From Comamonadaceae bacterium (GTDB taxonomy: Bacteria; Pseudomonadota; Gammaproteobacteria; Burkholderiales; Burkholderiaceae_C), in NCBI GenBank assembly GCA_004144865.1, contig SEAY01000011.1:1-51381 (forward strand): DNA of 51,381 bases, read 5' to 3'. Of the stretch, positions 7,594 to 15,850 are shown in pieces; position 1 is the stretch's first letter; each line of letters starts with the position of its first letter. Made by a program: the position numbers and the translations under genes. A model generated the notes under the pieces. It saw only the letters and a list, made by a program, of their open reading frames with translations, did not search any database and was not told the origin of the DNA.

Positions 7594-9297
7594 ATGTCCG
7601 ACCTGTCCGAAGCGCCCTTCCTGGCCGCCCGCCCCCGCCCGGTGCGGGCGCCGCGCGGCACCGAGCTCAGCTGCGCCAACTGGCAGATCGAGGCGGCCTA
7701 CCGCATGATCCAGAACAACCTGGATCCGGCGGTCGCGGAAAACCCCGACGAGCTCGTCGTCTACGGCGGCATCGGCAAGGCGGCGCGCAGCTGGCCCGCC
7801 TTCGAGGCCATCCTCGATTCCCTGCGCAAGCTGCAGGCGGACGAGAGCCTGCTCATCCAGTCCGGCAAGCCGGTCGGCGTGTTCCGCACGCACCCGGGCG
7901 CCCCCCGCGTGCTGATCGCCAACTCCAACCTGGTGCCGCGCTGGGCGACGTGGGAGCACTTCAACGAGCTCGACCGCAAGGGCCTGATGATGTACGGGCA
8001 GATGACGGCGGGCAGCTGGATCTACATCGGCACCCAGGGCATCGTGCAAGGCACCTACGAAACCTTCGCCGAAGCCGGGCGGCAGCACTATGGCGGCGAC
8101 CTCGCGGGCCGGTGGGTGCTCACCGCGGGCCTCGGCGGCATGGGCGGCGCGCAGCCGCTCGCCGCGTCGTTCGCGGGCGCCTGCTCGCTCAACATCGAGT
8201 GCCAGCAGACGCGCATCGACTTCCGCCTGCGCACGAAATACCTCGACAAGCAGGCGAAGGACCTCGACGAGGCGCTCGCACTCATCCAGCACCACACGGC
8301 GCGCCGGGAGGCGGTGTCCATCGGGCTGTGCGGTAACGCCGCGGACATCGTGCCGGAGCTGGCGCGCCGCGCGCAGGCCGGCGGGCCGCGCCCCGACATC
8401 GTGACCGACCAGACGTCCGCGCACGACATCATCAACGGCTACCTGCCGGTGGGCTGGTCCGTCCCCGAATGGCAGGCCGCGCAGAAGGACCCGGCGCAGC
8501 ACGCCCGCCTGAAGCAGGCCGCCGGCGAATCCTGCGCCACGCACGTGCGCGCAATGCTTGCCTTCCATTCGATGGGCGTGCCCGTGGTGGACTACGGCAA
8601 CAACCTGCGGCAGGTGGCGCACGACTTCGGCGTGCCCGATGCCTTCGCCTATCCCGGCTTCGTGCCGGCCTATATCCGGCCGCTGTTCTGCCGCGGGGTC
8701 GGCCCGTTCCGCTGGGTGGCGCTGTCGGGCGACCCGGAAGACATCCGCAAGACCGACGCGCGCATGAAGGCGCTGTTCCCGCACGACAAGCACCTGCACC
8801 GCTGGCTCGACATGGCCGCCGAGCGCATCAGTTTCCAGGGACTGCCGGCGCGCATCTGCTGGATAGGATTGGGCGAGCGGCACCTCGCCGGCCTCGCCTT
8901 CAACGAGATGGTGAAGAGCGGCGAGCTGAAGGCGCCCATCGTCATCGGCCGCGACCACCTCGACAGCGGTTCGGTTGCCTCGCCCAACCGCGAGACCGAA
9001 GCGATGCGCGACGGCAGCGATGCGGTGAGCGACTGGCCGCTGCTCAATGCGCTGCTCAATACCGCCAGCGGCGCGAGCTGGGTGAGCTTCCACCATGGCG
9101 GCGGCGTCGGCATGGGCTACTCGCAGCACGCCGGCGTGGTGATCGTGTGCGACGGCACGGACGACGCGGCCGGCAAGATCGAACGCGTCCTCTGGAACGA
9201 CCCCGCCACGGGCGTGATGCGCCACGCCGATGCCGGCTACGAGGAGGCGGTGCAGTGCGCGCGCGAGCACGGCCTCAACCTGCCGATGCTGGGATGA
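7594..9297 (+). CDS. hutU: Urocanate hydratase (urocanase)
   Basis: 567 aa, the usual length. It adds water to urocanate to form imidazolonepropionate using tightly bound NAD+ as an electrophile (second step of histidine breakdown). Recognised blocks are [55 protein letters not shown] (nucleotide-binding glycines), [15 protein letters not shown] and [23 protein letters not shown] 7594 follows a GGGAGCC ribosome binding site. Its stop overlaps the hutH start (ATGA). First gene of the rightward hut unit under HutC control. Confidence 0.97.
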   Translation: MSDLSEAPFLAARPRPVRAPRGTELSCANWQIEAAYRMIQNNLDPAVAENPDELVVYGGIGKAARSWPAFEAILDSLRKLQADESLLIQSGKPVGVFRTHPGAPRVLIANSNLVPRWATWEHFNELDRKGLMMYGQMTAGSWIYIGTQGIVQGTYETFAEAGRQHYGGDLAGRWVLTAGLGGMGGAQPLAASFAGACSLNIECQQTRIDFRLRTKYLDKQAKDLDEALALIQHHTARREAVSIGLCGNAADIVPELARRAQAGGPRPDIVTDQTSAHDIINGYLPVGWSVPEWQAAQKDPAQHARLKQAAGESCATHVRAMLAFHSMGVPVVDYGNNLRQVAHDFGVPDAFAYPGFVPAYIRPLFCRGVGPFRWVALSGDPEDIRKTDARMKALFPHDKHLHRWLDMAAERISFQGLPARICWIGLGERHLAGLAFNEMVKSGELKAPIVIGRDHLDSGSVASPNRETEAMRDGSDAVSDWPLLNALLNTASGASWVSFHHGGGVGMGYSQHAGVVIVCDGTDDAAGKIERVLWNDPATGVMRHADAGYEEAVQCAREHGLNLPMLG

Positions 9298-10853
9298 GCG
9301 TGGCCGGCCAGGAGGTGATCGTCGCCGGGGAGTTGTCGCTGCCGCAGCTGCGCAGGCTCTGCGGCAACCAGGAAGCGCGCATCGTGCTGGATCCCGCTTG
9401 CCGCGCCGGCATCCGGGCCAGCGCGCAGCTGGTGGCGCGCGCCACCGCCGGCGATGAGCCGGTCTACGGCGTGAACACCGGTTTCGGCAAGCTGGCCACG
9501 CAGCGCATCGCCCGCGACGACCTCGCGCTGCTGCAACTGAAGCTGCTGCGCTCGCATGCGGTGGGTGTCGGCGAGCCGTTGCCTGCGCGCGTGGTGCGGC
9601 TGGTGCTGCTGCTCAAGGCCGCGAGCCTGGCGCGCGGCTTCTCCGGCGTGCGCGAAGAGGTGGTCGACGGCCTGCTCGCGCTCTACAACGCGGGCATCAC
9701 GCCGGTGATTCCCTGCCAGGGCTCGGTCGGCGCATCGGGCGACCTGGCGCCGCTCGCCCACCTGTCCCTGCCCCTGATCGGCGAAGGCGAGGTCTTCTTC
9801 GAAGGCGAGTGCCTCCCCGCGGCACGGGCGCTGGAGCGTGCGGGCCTGCGGCCGCTGCAGCTCTCGGCGAAGGAGGGCCTCGCGCTCATCAACGGCACGC
9901 AGGTGTCCACCGCGTTGGCGATCGATGCGCTGCTGGGCGTGGACAAGCTGTTCGAGGCGGCCGTCATCACAGGCGCGCTCACGCTCGATGCCGCTCGTGG
10001 CAGCGACGCGCCCTTCGATTCGCGCATCCATGCGGTGCGCGGGCAGCCCGGCCAGATCGAATGCGCCACGGCCTACCGGGCCCTGTTGGTCGGCAGCGAG
10101 ATCCGCCGCTCGCACCTGGAAGGCGACGACCGCGTGCAGGACCCCTACTGCCTGCGGTGCCAACCGCAGGTGATGGGCGCGTGCCTCGACCAGATGCGTC
10201 ATGCCGCGCAGGTGCTGATGCGCGAGGCGAACGCGGTGACGGACAACCCCTTGGTCTTCGCTGCGGGCGGCGACCTCGTGTCCGGCGGCAACTTCCACGC
10301 CGAGCCGGTGGCGCTGGCCGCAGATGCGCTGGCGGTGGCGATCGCGGAGATCGGCGCCATCTCCGAGCGGCGCGTGGCGATGCTGGTGGACACCGTGGTG
10401 TCGCGCCTGCCGCCTTTCCTCACACCGGAGCCGGGGCTCAATTCCGGCTTCATGATCGTGCACGTCACCGCGGCGTCGCTGGCCTCCGAGAACAAGTCGC
10501 TGGCGCACCCGGCCAGCGTGGACAGCCTGCCGACCTCCGCCAACCAGGAAGACCACGTGAGCATGGCGACTTTCGCGGCACGCCGGTTGCAGGCGATGTT
10601 GCGCAATACCGGGCACATCGTGGCGATCGAACTGCTCGCCGCCGCGCAGGGCATCGAGTTCCTGCGGCCGTTGAAGAGCGCGCCCGCGCTGGAGCGCGTG
10701 CTGCGCCTGGTGCGCAGCGTGTCGCCCGCCATGATGGCCGACCGCAGCCTGGCCCGCGACATGCAGGCCGTGCACCACCTCGTGGCGGCCGGCGACATCG
10801 GCCATGCCACCGAGCAGCAGGTTCCGGAGTTGCACGCATTGCGCCTGGCATGA
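9294..10853 (+). CDS. hutH: Histidine ammonia-lyase (histidase)
   Basis: 519 aa. It deaminates L-histidine to trans-urocanate. The MIO electrophile forms from the Ala147-Ser148-Gly149 triad in the motif [14 protein letters not shown], and Tyr58 in [11 protein letters not shown] is the expected active-site residue. ITDNPLVF-like and [13 protein letters not shown] blocks complete the signature. The frame is open far upstream inside hutU, but ATG 9294 overlaps the hutU stop by 4 nt and gives a normal-length protein. Placement after hutU, and the ABC transporter genes that follow at 40 bp, suggest a single hutUH-transport transcript. Confidence 0.97.
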   Translation: MSVAGQEVIVAGELSLPQLRRLCGNQEARIVLDPACRAGIRASAQLVARATAGDEPVYGVNTGFGKLATQRIARDDLALLQLKLLRSHAVGVGEPLPARVVRLVLLLKAASLARGFSGVREEVVDGLLALYNAGITPVIPCQGSVGASGDLAPLAHLSLPLIGEGEVFFEGECLPAARALERAGLRPLQLSAKEGLALINGTQVSTALAIDALLGVDKLFEAAVITGALTLDAARGSDAPFDSRIHAVRGQPGQIECATAYRALLVGSEIRRSHLEGDDRVQDPYCLRCQPQVMGACLDQMRHAAQVLMREANAVTDNPLVFAAGGDLVSGGNFHAEPVALAADALAVAIAEIGAISERRVAMLVDTVVSRLPPFLTPEPGLNSGFMIVHVTAASLASENKSLAHPASVDSLPTSANQEDHVSMATFAARRLQAMLRNTGHIVAIELLAAAQGIEFLRPLKSAPALERVLRLVRSVSPAMMADRSLARDMQAVHHLVAAGDIGHATEQQVPELHALRLA

Positions 10854-10893
10854 GGCGTGCATAGAGTCTTCATCACCACCCTGGAGGATTGCC

Positions 10894-11838
10894 ATGAGAA
10901 AGCTCTTCACCCTCGCGTTGCTGGCCGTGGCGTCGGCCGGCGTGCACGCGCAGAAGACCAAGGTCGCCATCGGCCTGTCCGGATGGACCGGCTTCGCGCC
11001 GCTCACGCTGGCCAAGGAGGCGGGGATCTTCAAGAAGAACGGGCTCGACGTCACGCTGCGCAAGATCCCGCAGAAGGACAGGCACCTGGCCATCGCTTCC
11101 GGCGACGTGCAATGCGCGGCGACCACGGTGGAGACGTGGATCGTGTGGAACGCCAACGGCGTGGCGACCACGCAGATCTTCCAGCTCGATAAGTCCTACG
11201 GCGCCGACGGCATGGTCGTGAAGGGCAACATCGCGAAGATCGCCGACCTCAAGGGCAAGACCATCGCCGCCAGCGCGCCGGGCACCGCGCCGTACTTCAC
11301 CATGGCGTGGATGCTGAAGAAGAACGGCCTGTCGCCCAAGGACGTGAAGGTGGTCAACCTCGAGCCGCAGGCCGCGGCCAACGCCATCATCGCCGGCACC
11401 GCGGACCTCGACGCCGCGATGACGTACGAGCCCTACCTCTCCGCCGTGCGCGCCAAGCCGGAGGCGGGCAAGATCATCGCCACCACCCTGGACTATCCGA
11501 TGGTGATGGACACCTTCGGCTGCACGCCCAAGTTCCTGGGCGACAACCCGAAGGCCGCCAAGGCCCTGGCCGACAGCTACTTCGAGGCGCTGGAGATGAT
11601 CCAGCGCGAGCCGAAGAAGAGCTTCGAGATCATGGGCGCCGACGTGAAGCAAAGCGGCGAGCAGTTCGAGGCCAGCCAGAAGTACCTGCGCTGGCAGGAC
11701 CGCGCGGCCAACCAGAAGTTCTTCGCCGGCGAGCACGCCGCGTTCAGCAAGGAAGCGGCCGCGCTGCTGCTGGAGGCGGGGATCATCCGGCAGGTGCCGG
11801 ATCTCACGAAGCTCGCGGACACGCGGTTCCTGAAATGA
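10894..11838 (+). CDS. ABC transporter substrate-binding protein, NitT/TauT (NMT1/SsuA) type
   Basis: 314 aa with a Sec signal peptide (MRKLFTLALLAVASAGVHA, cleavage before QKTK). The fold is the type II periplasmic binding domain of the NMT1/SsuA/TauA group: VAIGLSGWTGFAPLTLAKEA, then GIFKKNGLDVTLRK, ADLKGKTIAASAPGTAP and TADLDAAMTYEPY. GGAGG stands 8 bp before ATG 10894. It lies 40 bp after hutH in the same direction and is followed by its permease and ATPase genes. The hut context suggests histidine, urocanate or another imidazole as substrate, but this class also takes up sulfonates, nitrate, pyrimidine precursors and hydantoins, so the ligand is an inference. Confidence 0.88.
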   Translation: MRKLFTLALLAVASAGVHAQKTKVAIGLSGWTGFAPLTLAKEAGIFKKNGLDVTLRKIPQKDRHLAIASGDVQCAATTVETWIVWNANGVATTQIFQLDKSYGADGMVVKGNIAKIADLKGKTIAASAPGTAPYFTMAWMLKKNGLSPKDVKVVNLEPQAAANAIIAGTADLDAAMTYEPYLSAVRAKPEAGKIIATTLDYPMVMDTFGCTPKFLGDNPKAAKALADSYFEALEMIQREPKKSFEIMGADVKQSGEQFEASQKYLRWQDRAANQKFFAGEHAAFSKEAAALLLEAGIIRQVPDLTKLADTRFLK

Positions 11839-11843
11839 CGCCA

Positions 11844-11909
11844 TCCCCGCGCAGGCGGGGACCCAGGGCTTTCGCTTTCCCATGCCCTGGGTTCCCGCCT
11901 CCGCGGGAA
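11844..11909. repeat. REP-like palindromic element (type A)
   Basis: Fills most of the 85 bp gap between the binding-protein and permease genes. It has two side hairpins with 7 bp stems, TCCCCGC/GCGGGGA (11844-11861) and TTCCCGC/GCGGGAA (11892-11909), and a central stem ACCCAGGG/CCCTGGGT (11861-11892), so it can fold into a three-armed structure in the mRNA. Such units are a known class of dispersed extragenic repeats. It may uncouple expression of the binding protein from the membrane parts. Confidence 0.75.
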
Positions 11910-11923
11910 CGACGGAGAACACC

Positions 11924-12700
11924 ATGAAACCCCTCGTCCCCGTCACGCCCGGTACCCGAGCGGTGCTGGGCACCGCCTTCTTCGTTCTCTTCTTCATCGC
12001 CTGGGCCGCCGTCACCTTCGGGGGCCTGGTGTCGAAGACCTTCCTCGCCGACCCGCTGACCATGGTGCAGTCCGGCTGGACCTTGCTCACCGAGCACGGC
12101 TTCCTGCACGACATCGGCATGACGGTATGGCGGGTGGTCGGCGGCTTCCTCATCGCCGCCGCCATTGCCGTGCCCCTGGGGGTGTTGATGGGCGCGTACA
12201 AGCCGGTGGAGGCCTTCTTCGAGCCCTTCGTGAGCTTCGCACGCTACCTGCCCGCCTCGGCCTTCATCCCGCTGCTGATCCTGTGGGCCGGCATCGGCGA
12301 GGCGCAGAAGCTCGCCGTGATCTTCATCGGCTCCTTCTTCCAGCTGGTGCTGATGATCGCGGTGAGCGTGGGCAACACGCGGCGCGACCTGGTGGAGGCG
12401 GCGTACACGCTGGGCGCGATGGACCGCGGCATCGTCACCCGCGTGCTGCTGCCCTCCAGCGCCCCCGAGATCGCCGAGACGCTGCGCATGGTGCTGGGCT
12501 GGGCCTGGACCTACGTGATCGTGGCGGAGCTGATAGGCGCCTCCAGCGGCATCGGCCACATGATCACCGACAGCCAGTCGCTGCTGGCGACCGACCAGAT
12601 CATCTTCGGCATCATCGTGATCGGCCTCATCGGGCTGGTCACGGACTTCGCCTTCAAGGCGGGCAACCGCAGGCTCTTCCGATGGGCGCAATTGAGATGA
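11924..12700 (+). CDS. ABC transporter permease, NitT/TauT type
   Basis: 258 aa BPD_transp_1 membrane protein with about six helices. The first is residues about 15-37 (GTAFFVLFFIAWAAVTF). The EAA loop that docks to the ATPase reads VEAAYTLGAMDRGIVTRVLLP (split here as VEAAYTLGAMDRG and TRVLLP). It forms the membrane channel for the upstream binding protein. ATG 11924 follows GGAGAACACC. Its stop overlaps the ATPase start (ATGA). Confidence 0.92.
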   Translation: MKPLVPVTPGTRAVLGTAFFVLFFIAWAAVTFGGLVSKTFLADPLTMVQSGWTLLTEHGFLHDIGMTVWRVVGGFLIAAAIAVPLGVLMGAYKPVEAFFEPFVSFARYLPASAFIPLLILWAGIGEAQKLAVIFIGSFFQLVLMIAVSVGNTRRDLVEAAYTLGAMDRGIVTRVLLPSSAPEIAETLRMVLGWAWTYVIVAELIGASSGIGHMITDSQSLLATDQIIFGIIVIGLIGLVTDFAFKAGNRRLFRWAQLR

Positions 12701-13560
12701 AGATGGATTTGCCTGTCATCCCGGGCTTGACCCGGGATCCATGCATTGCGGGTCACGCCCGCAATGACAAAGAGGGCGCCGTCCTCGACATCCAGGGCGT
12801 CGGCAAGACCTTCCCCGGCGGCACCGTCGCCCTGCAGGCCACCGATCTCTGCGTGCAGGAGAACGACTTCATCACCATCCTCGGCTCCTCGGGTTGCGGC
12901 AAGAGCACGCTGCTGCGCATGGTGGCCGGACTGGACACGCCCACCACCGGCGCCATCGCGCTGGATGGCCGCACGGTCACGGGGCCCGGGGCCGACCGCG
13001 GCATGGTGTTCCAGAGCTACACGCTCTTCCCCTGGCTCACGGTGCGCGACAACGTGTGCTTCGGGCTGCGCGAGAAGGGCCTGCCCCTGCAGGAGCAACA
13101 CGCCATCGCGCAACGCTTCATCGCCAAGGTGGGGCTCGAAGGCTTCGAGCGTCACTATCCCAAGCAGCTTTCCGGCGGCATGCAGCAACGCACGGCGCTG
13201 GCCCGCGCGCTGGCCAACGACCCGCGCATCCTCTTGATGGACGAACCCTTCGGCGCGCTCGACCACCAGACGCGCGAGCTGATGCAGGAGTTGCTGCTCG
13301 GCATCTGGGAGGACGAGCGCAAGACGGTGCTGTTCGTCACCCACGACATCGACGAGGCGATCTTCATGGGCAACCGCGTGGTCGTGATGAGCGCACGGCC
13401 GGGCCGTATCAAGTGCGACATCCCCGTGCCGCTTCCGCACCCGCGCCACTACGCCATGAAGACCACGGCGGCGTTCTCGGAACTGAAGGCGCGCCTCACG
13501 GAGGAGATCCGCATCGAGGTGCGCCGCGCCGCGGGGCTGGTGCCTCAGGCCGGCTTGTAG
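12697..13560 (+). CDS. ABC transporter ATP-binding protein, NitT/TauT type, with a REP-encoded N-terminal insert
   Basis: 287 aa. All ATPase motifs are present: Walker A GSSGCGKS, Q-loop VFQSYTLFPW, signature LSGGMQQRTALARAL, Walker B ILLMDEPFGALD, and H-loop VTHDIDEA. It powers the import system of the two upstream genes. Residues about 6-24 (VIPGLTRDPCIAGHARNDK) are the translation of a REP element at 12714-12769, inserted in frame before the normal beginning of the domain (VLDIQGVGKTF). The start at 12697 overlaps the permease stop. There is a second in-frame ATG at 12703, but no in-frame ATG lies between the repeat and the Walker A, so the repeat is probably translated. The last 16 nt overlap the convergent DUF3455 gene. 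Confidence 0.93.
   Translation: MKMDLPVIPGLTRDPCIAGHARNDKEGAVLDIQGVGKTFPGGTVALQATDLCVQENDFITILGSSGCGKSTLLRMVAGLDTPTTGAIALDGRTVTGPGADRGMVFQSYTLFPWLTVRDNVCFGLREKGLPLQEQHAIAQRFIAKVGLEGFERHYPKQLSGGMQQRTALARALANDPRILLMDEPFGALDHQTRELMQELLLGIWEDERKTVLFVTHDIDEAIFMGNRVVVMSARPGRIKCDIPVPLPHPRHYAMKTTAAFSELKARLTEEIRIEVRRAAGLVPQAGL
12714..12769. repeat. REP-like palindromic element (type B) inside a coding sequence
   Basis: Two hairpins, ATCCCGGG/CCCGGGAT (12718-12738) and CATTGCGGG/CCCGCAATG (12744-12766), sit between outer inverted ends TGTCAT (12714) and ATGACA (12769). The translated peptide VIPGLTRDPxIAGxARND is recognisable from many annotated proteobacterial proteins in which this repeat was swept into a reading frame. 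It is at codons 6-24 of the ATPase gene and keeps the frame. Confidence 0.88.
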
Positions 13561-14111
13561 AAGATGTAGTCGGCCTGGTACGGCACGACCTGCCGGGCGC
13601 CCAGGCCGGCGGACGTGCACGGCGTGGCGGGGGCGACGCCGCCGCGGGTGGCCACGCGCTGGATGTAGCTCACGCCCTGCATCGACCCTGCACCGATGGC
13701 GGGGTTCGCCTTCACCAGTTGCAGCGGGATGCTGCCCACGGCCGCGGGCGCCACGGCCAGTTGCGTGGCGGTGAGGCGGGAGCCGTCCAGGCCCTCCCAG
13801 GTCGCCGGCGGGCCGTAATAGCGGCCGACCACCTTGCCACCGCGATCGAGCAGGCGGGCGTCCGGTCCGACGAACACCCACTCCTGCTGGCCGGCCTGGC
13901 TGGCGCTGGCGCGGCACTCGTAGGTGATCTGGCCGGCGCCCGTGGTCTCCAGGGCGACGCGGTGCCCGGCCGGCACCTGCACCGCGGCGGGCAGGCCGGC
14001 CTGGTCGAACATCGGGGTGGCCATGCGCGACGAGGCGCAGGCGGCCAGCAGGCCGGAGAGGGCCAGAGAAAGGGCCAGGGGAAGGGCCAGGGGAAGGGCG
14101 GATCGGATCAT
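13545..14111 (-). CDS. DUF3455 domain lipoprotein
   Basis: 188 aa. A type II signal peptide, MIRSALPLALPLALSLALSG, leads to the lipobox LLAACAS (Cys25 or nearby), so it is probably membrane-anchored outside the cytoplasm. DUF3455 features: VQVPAGHRVALETTGAG, then GQITYECRAS, WVFVGPDARLLDRGGKVVGR and the C-terminal YQADYIFYKP. The function of the family is unknown. The leader has a Leu-Ala-Pro tandem encoded by a short direct repeat (GGGAAGGGCCA units near 14068-14098). It converges on the ABC ATPase with a 16 nt overlap. Confidence 0.85.
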   Translation of the reverse strand: MIRSALPLALPLALSLALSGLLAACASSRMATPMFDQAGLPAAVQVPAGHRVALETTGAGQITYECRASASQAGQQEWVFVGPDARLLDRGGKVVGRYYGPPATWEGLDGSRLTATQLAVAPAAVGSIPLQLVKANPAIGAGSMQGVSYIQRVATRGGVAPATPCTSAGLGARQVVPYQADYIFYKPA

Positions 14112-14160
14112 CGAAGGCTCCTGTGTCTCGAGGGCAGGGACGCAGCGCGCCCCCACCCTC

Positions 14161-14826
14161 TTACGCAGCAGAAGCCGGAATGGATGCACGGTGCCGGTCG
14201 ACCCACCAGGCCCACAGCACCAGCAGCCACTGCGCGTGGCCGACCCAGGCGATCGCCGCCACGCTGTCCGGCGGCGGGCCGTACAGGTTGCCGGCGTAGA
14301 TCACCGCGAGCAGGGCGACGAGGCCCACGAGGCCGTAGCGCCCGGCGCGGTCGAGCGGCCGCGTGCCGCGCGTGTAGAGCCACACGCCCGCCACGAACAG
14401 CGGCACTTCCACCAGCAGGGTGGCGATGTGCGACTGCCACAGGCCGAGCCCGACGCGCGCATCGCCGCCGGGCGCGAGGGGCAGGTCCGGGATGTGCACC
14501 AGGGCGTCCAGCAACCAGTGGCTGAGGACGAGCCCCGCGAGAAGGGCGGCCATGCGCAGGTTGCGCCGCCACACGAGGTGCACCGCGCCGAAGGCAAGCG
14601 CCCACAGCAGCACCGCCAGCAGGCTGTGCGAGACCGGGTAGTGCTCGAAGACGAAGGGCGTGACCGCCGTCGCGCCGGGCGCGATGCGCACCGATTCCAG
14701 CCCGAGCAGCAGGAGGGTGGGCCACAGCAAGTCGAGGAACTGGGCGGCGAAGAAGGCGGTCCCCAGCGAAACGCGCGGGGCCGCCCGCCGGGCGGCGAAG
14801 CCCAGGCCGAAATGTCCGATGAACAG
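14161..14826 (-). CDS. Multi-pass membrane protein of unknown function (probable CTG start)
   Basis: About 221 aa with six hydrophobic segments. It opens FIGHFGLGFAARRAAPRVSL and contains FAAQFLDLLWPTLLLLGLE and YPVSHSLLAVLLW, as in a widespread but uncharacterised inner membrane family whose members normally begin MFIGHF. No ATG or GTG in frame fits this position. The CTG at 14826, nine bases after GGAGC, would give exactly that N terminus. The only upstream ATGs lie inside the divergent hemerythrin gene. His in HFGLG, HSLL and SHWLLDALVH are conserved-looking polar residues in the membrane. An FNR-like box lies 55 bp upstream. Confidence 0.75.
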   Translation of the reverse strand: MFIGHFGLGFAARRAAPRVSLGTAFFAAQFLDLLWPTLLLLGLESVRIAPGATAVTPFVFEHYPVSHSLLAVLLWALAFGAVHLVWRRNLRMAALLAGLVLSHWLLDALVHIPDLPLAPGGDARVGLGLWQSHIATLLVEVPLFVAGVWLYTRGTRPLDRAGRYGLVGLVALLAVIYAGNLYGPPPDSVAAIAWVGHAQWLLVLWAWWVDRHRASIPASAA

Positions 14827-14874
14827 GGTTTTGCTCCGTGGTTGTCCTGACAGGGGCGCGATCGTGCCACATGC

Positions 14875-14888
14875 TTGACGCGGGTCAA
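14875..14888. promoter_or_regulatory. FNR/Anr-like operator TTGAC-N4-GTCAA
   Basis: A perfect 5+4+5 palindrome TTGAC GCGG GTCAA, the variant bound by Dnr/Anr and tolerated by FNR. Its centre is 60 bp upstream of the hemerythrin start codon, which fits a class II site at -41.5 with a leader of about 19 nt. The promoter could also serve the leftward membrane protein gene (start 14826). Confidence 0.6.
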
Positions 14889-14941
14889 CATGGCCGCCCC
14901 CCGCTTGTCCAGACTGGCGTGAACGCTGCAAGGAGCACGCC

Positions 14942-15499
14942 ATGGACAAGCAAGCCGCCGTATCCGACCGGAAGGGACTGCACGCGCCCCTGCGCCAGTT
15001 CTGCGGAGCGCACGAAGGCATCCTCGACCGGTTGCAGGAGCTCAACGCGCTGCCCGAGCTCGCCGCCTTCCTGCAGCGCGCGCGGGCCGGCGCTGCCGCG
15101 ACCCTGGACCTGTTCGACCACGTGGTGCTGCGCCACCACGCCGAGGAGGAGCAGGAGCTGTTCGTCTCCGTGCTGCGCAGCTGCCGTGATGCGCGCGAAA
15201 GCCATCAGGTGCGCCAGCTCGTTGACCAGCTCACCAACGGGCACCGGCAGATCGAAGCGCTCTGGTCGCACGTGCGCCCGGCCGTGGCCCTGACCGCAGC
15301 CGGCAAGCCCCATCGCGACCAAGCTTTCGAGGACGAGGTGCACGAACTGGTCCGGCTGTACCGGGAGCATGCACGGCTGGAAGAGGAGGTGTTCCTGCCC
15401 CTGGCCGACCAGATCCTCGGCCGCGATCCCAATCACATGGCGGCGCTGGATCTTTCGATCCACCTGCGCCGGGCGCCCGCGCCGAGTGCGTACATCTAG
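14942..15499 (+). CDS. Hemerythrin-like HHE-domain protein
   Basis: 185 aa helical protein with the His/Glu pattern of a di-iron hemerythrin site: HEGILD (His24), FDHVVLRHHAEEEQELF (His60, His65/66, Glu68-70), GHRQIE (His101) and YREHARLEEEVFLPLA (His143, Glu148). Such proteins bind O2 or NO, or protect iron from oxidants. An AAGGAG ribosome binding site precedes ATG 14942. The upstream FNR-like box points to induction at low oxygen or with nitric oxide. The following small DUF59-like gene is 11 bp downstream. Confidence 0.88.
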   Translation: MDKQAAVSDRKGLHAPLRQFCGAHEGILDRLQELNALPELAAFLQRARAGAAATLDLFDHVVLRHHAEEEQELFVSVLRSCRDARESHQVRQLVDQLTNGHRQIEALWSHVRPAVALTAAGKPHRDQAFEDEVHELVRLYREHARLEEEVFLPLADQILGRDPNHMAALDLSIHLRRAPAPSAYI

Positions 15500-15510
15500 C
15501 CGCGGCGGCG

Positions 15511-15843
15511 ATGCGCGGCTTGCTGGACTACCGGGGACCGGGGGAGTTGCTCGGCACGATCCGGGAAGCGCTGCAGTGGGTGAAGGACCCCTTCACCGGC
15601 GAGAGCATCCTGGCGGCAGGGCGCGTGCGGCAAGTGCGGGTGGAGGGCGAGTCGCTGCACGTGGTGCTGGCGATCGCGCCGGGCCCGCTGCTGCAGGTCG
15701 TGGTGGAAGACCTGCGCGCGGAACTGTGCGATCACCTGAAGGGGTGGAGCGACATCTGCGTGCGCATCCAGCCGCCCAACGCGCCGGGCTGGTGCTCCGG
15801 CGCCTGCCGCGGCCCGCGTGGGGGACGCGGCAGCGCGGCCTGA
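15511..15843 (+). CDS. MIP18/DUF59-like small protein
   Basis: 110 aa. The part LLGTIREALQWVKDPFTGES through AAGRVRQVRVEGESLHVVLAIAP resembles the DUF59 (MIP18) domain found alone in SufT and fused at the N terminus of Mrp/ApbC, where it aids Fe-S cluster delivery. Two cysteines near the end (GWCSGACRG) could be metal ligands. The C-terminal tail is Gly/Arg rich. It starts 11 bp after the hemerythrin stop with a weak ribosome binding site and is probably co-transcribed. Assignment rests on pattern similarity only; it could be a degenerate member. Confidence 0.6.
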   Translation: MRGLLDYRGPGELLGTIREALQWVKDPFTGESILAAGRVRQVRVEGESLHVVLAIAPGPLLQVVVEDLRAELCDHLKGWSDICVRIQPPNAPGWCSGACRGPRGGRGSAA

Positions 15844-15850
15844 AGCGTCT

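Noticed and set aside
7111..9270. Long minus-strand frame opposite hutU
   Set aside because: The plus strand encodes a complete urocanase; the antisense translation is low-complexity and has no family features.
8469..9293. Upstream extension of hutH
   Set aside because: It lies in another frame of hutU; homologues begin near ATG 9294.
11844..12769. CRISPR or IS-related repeat array
   Set aside because: The repeats are palindromic, of two different sequences and not regularly spaced; no cas or transposase gene is near.
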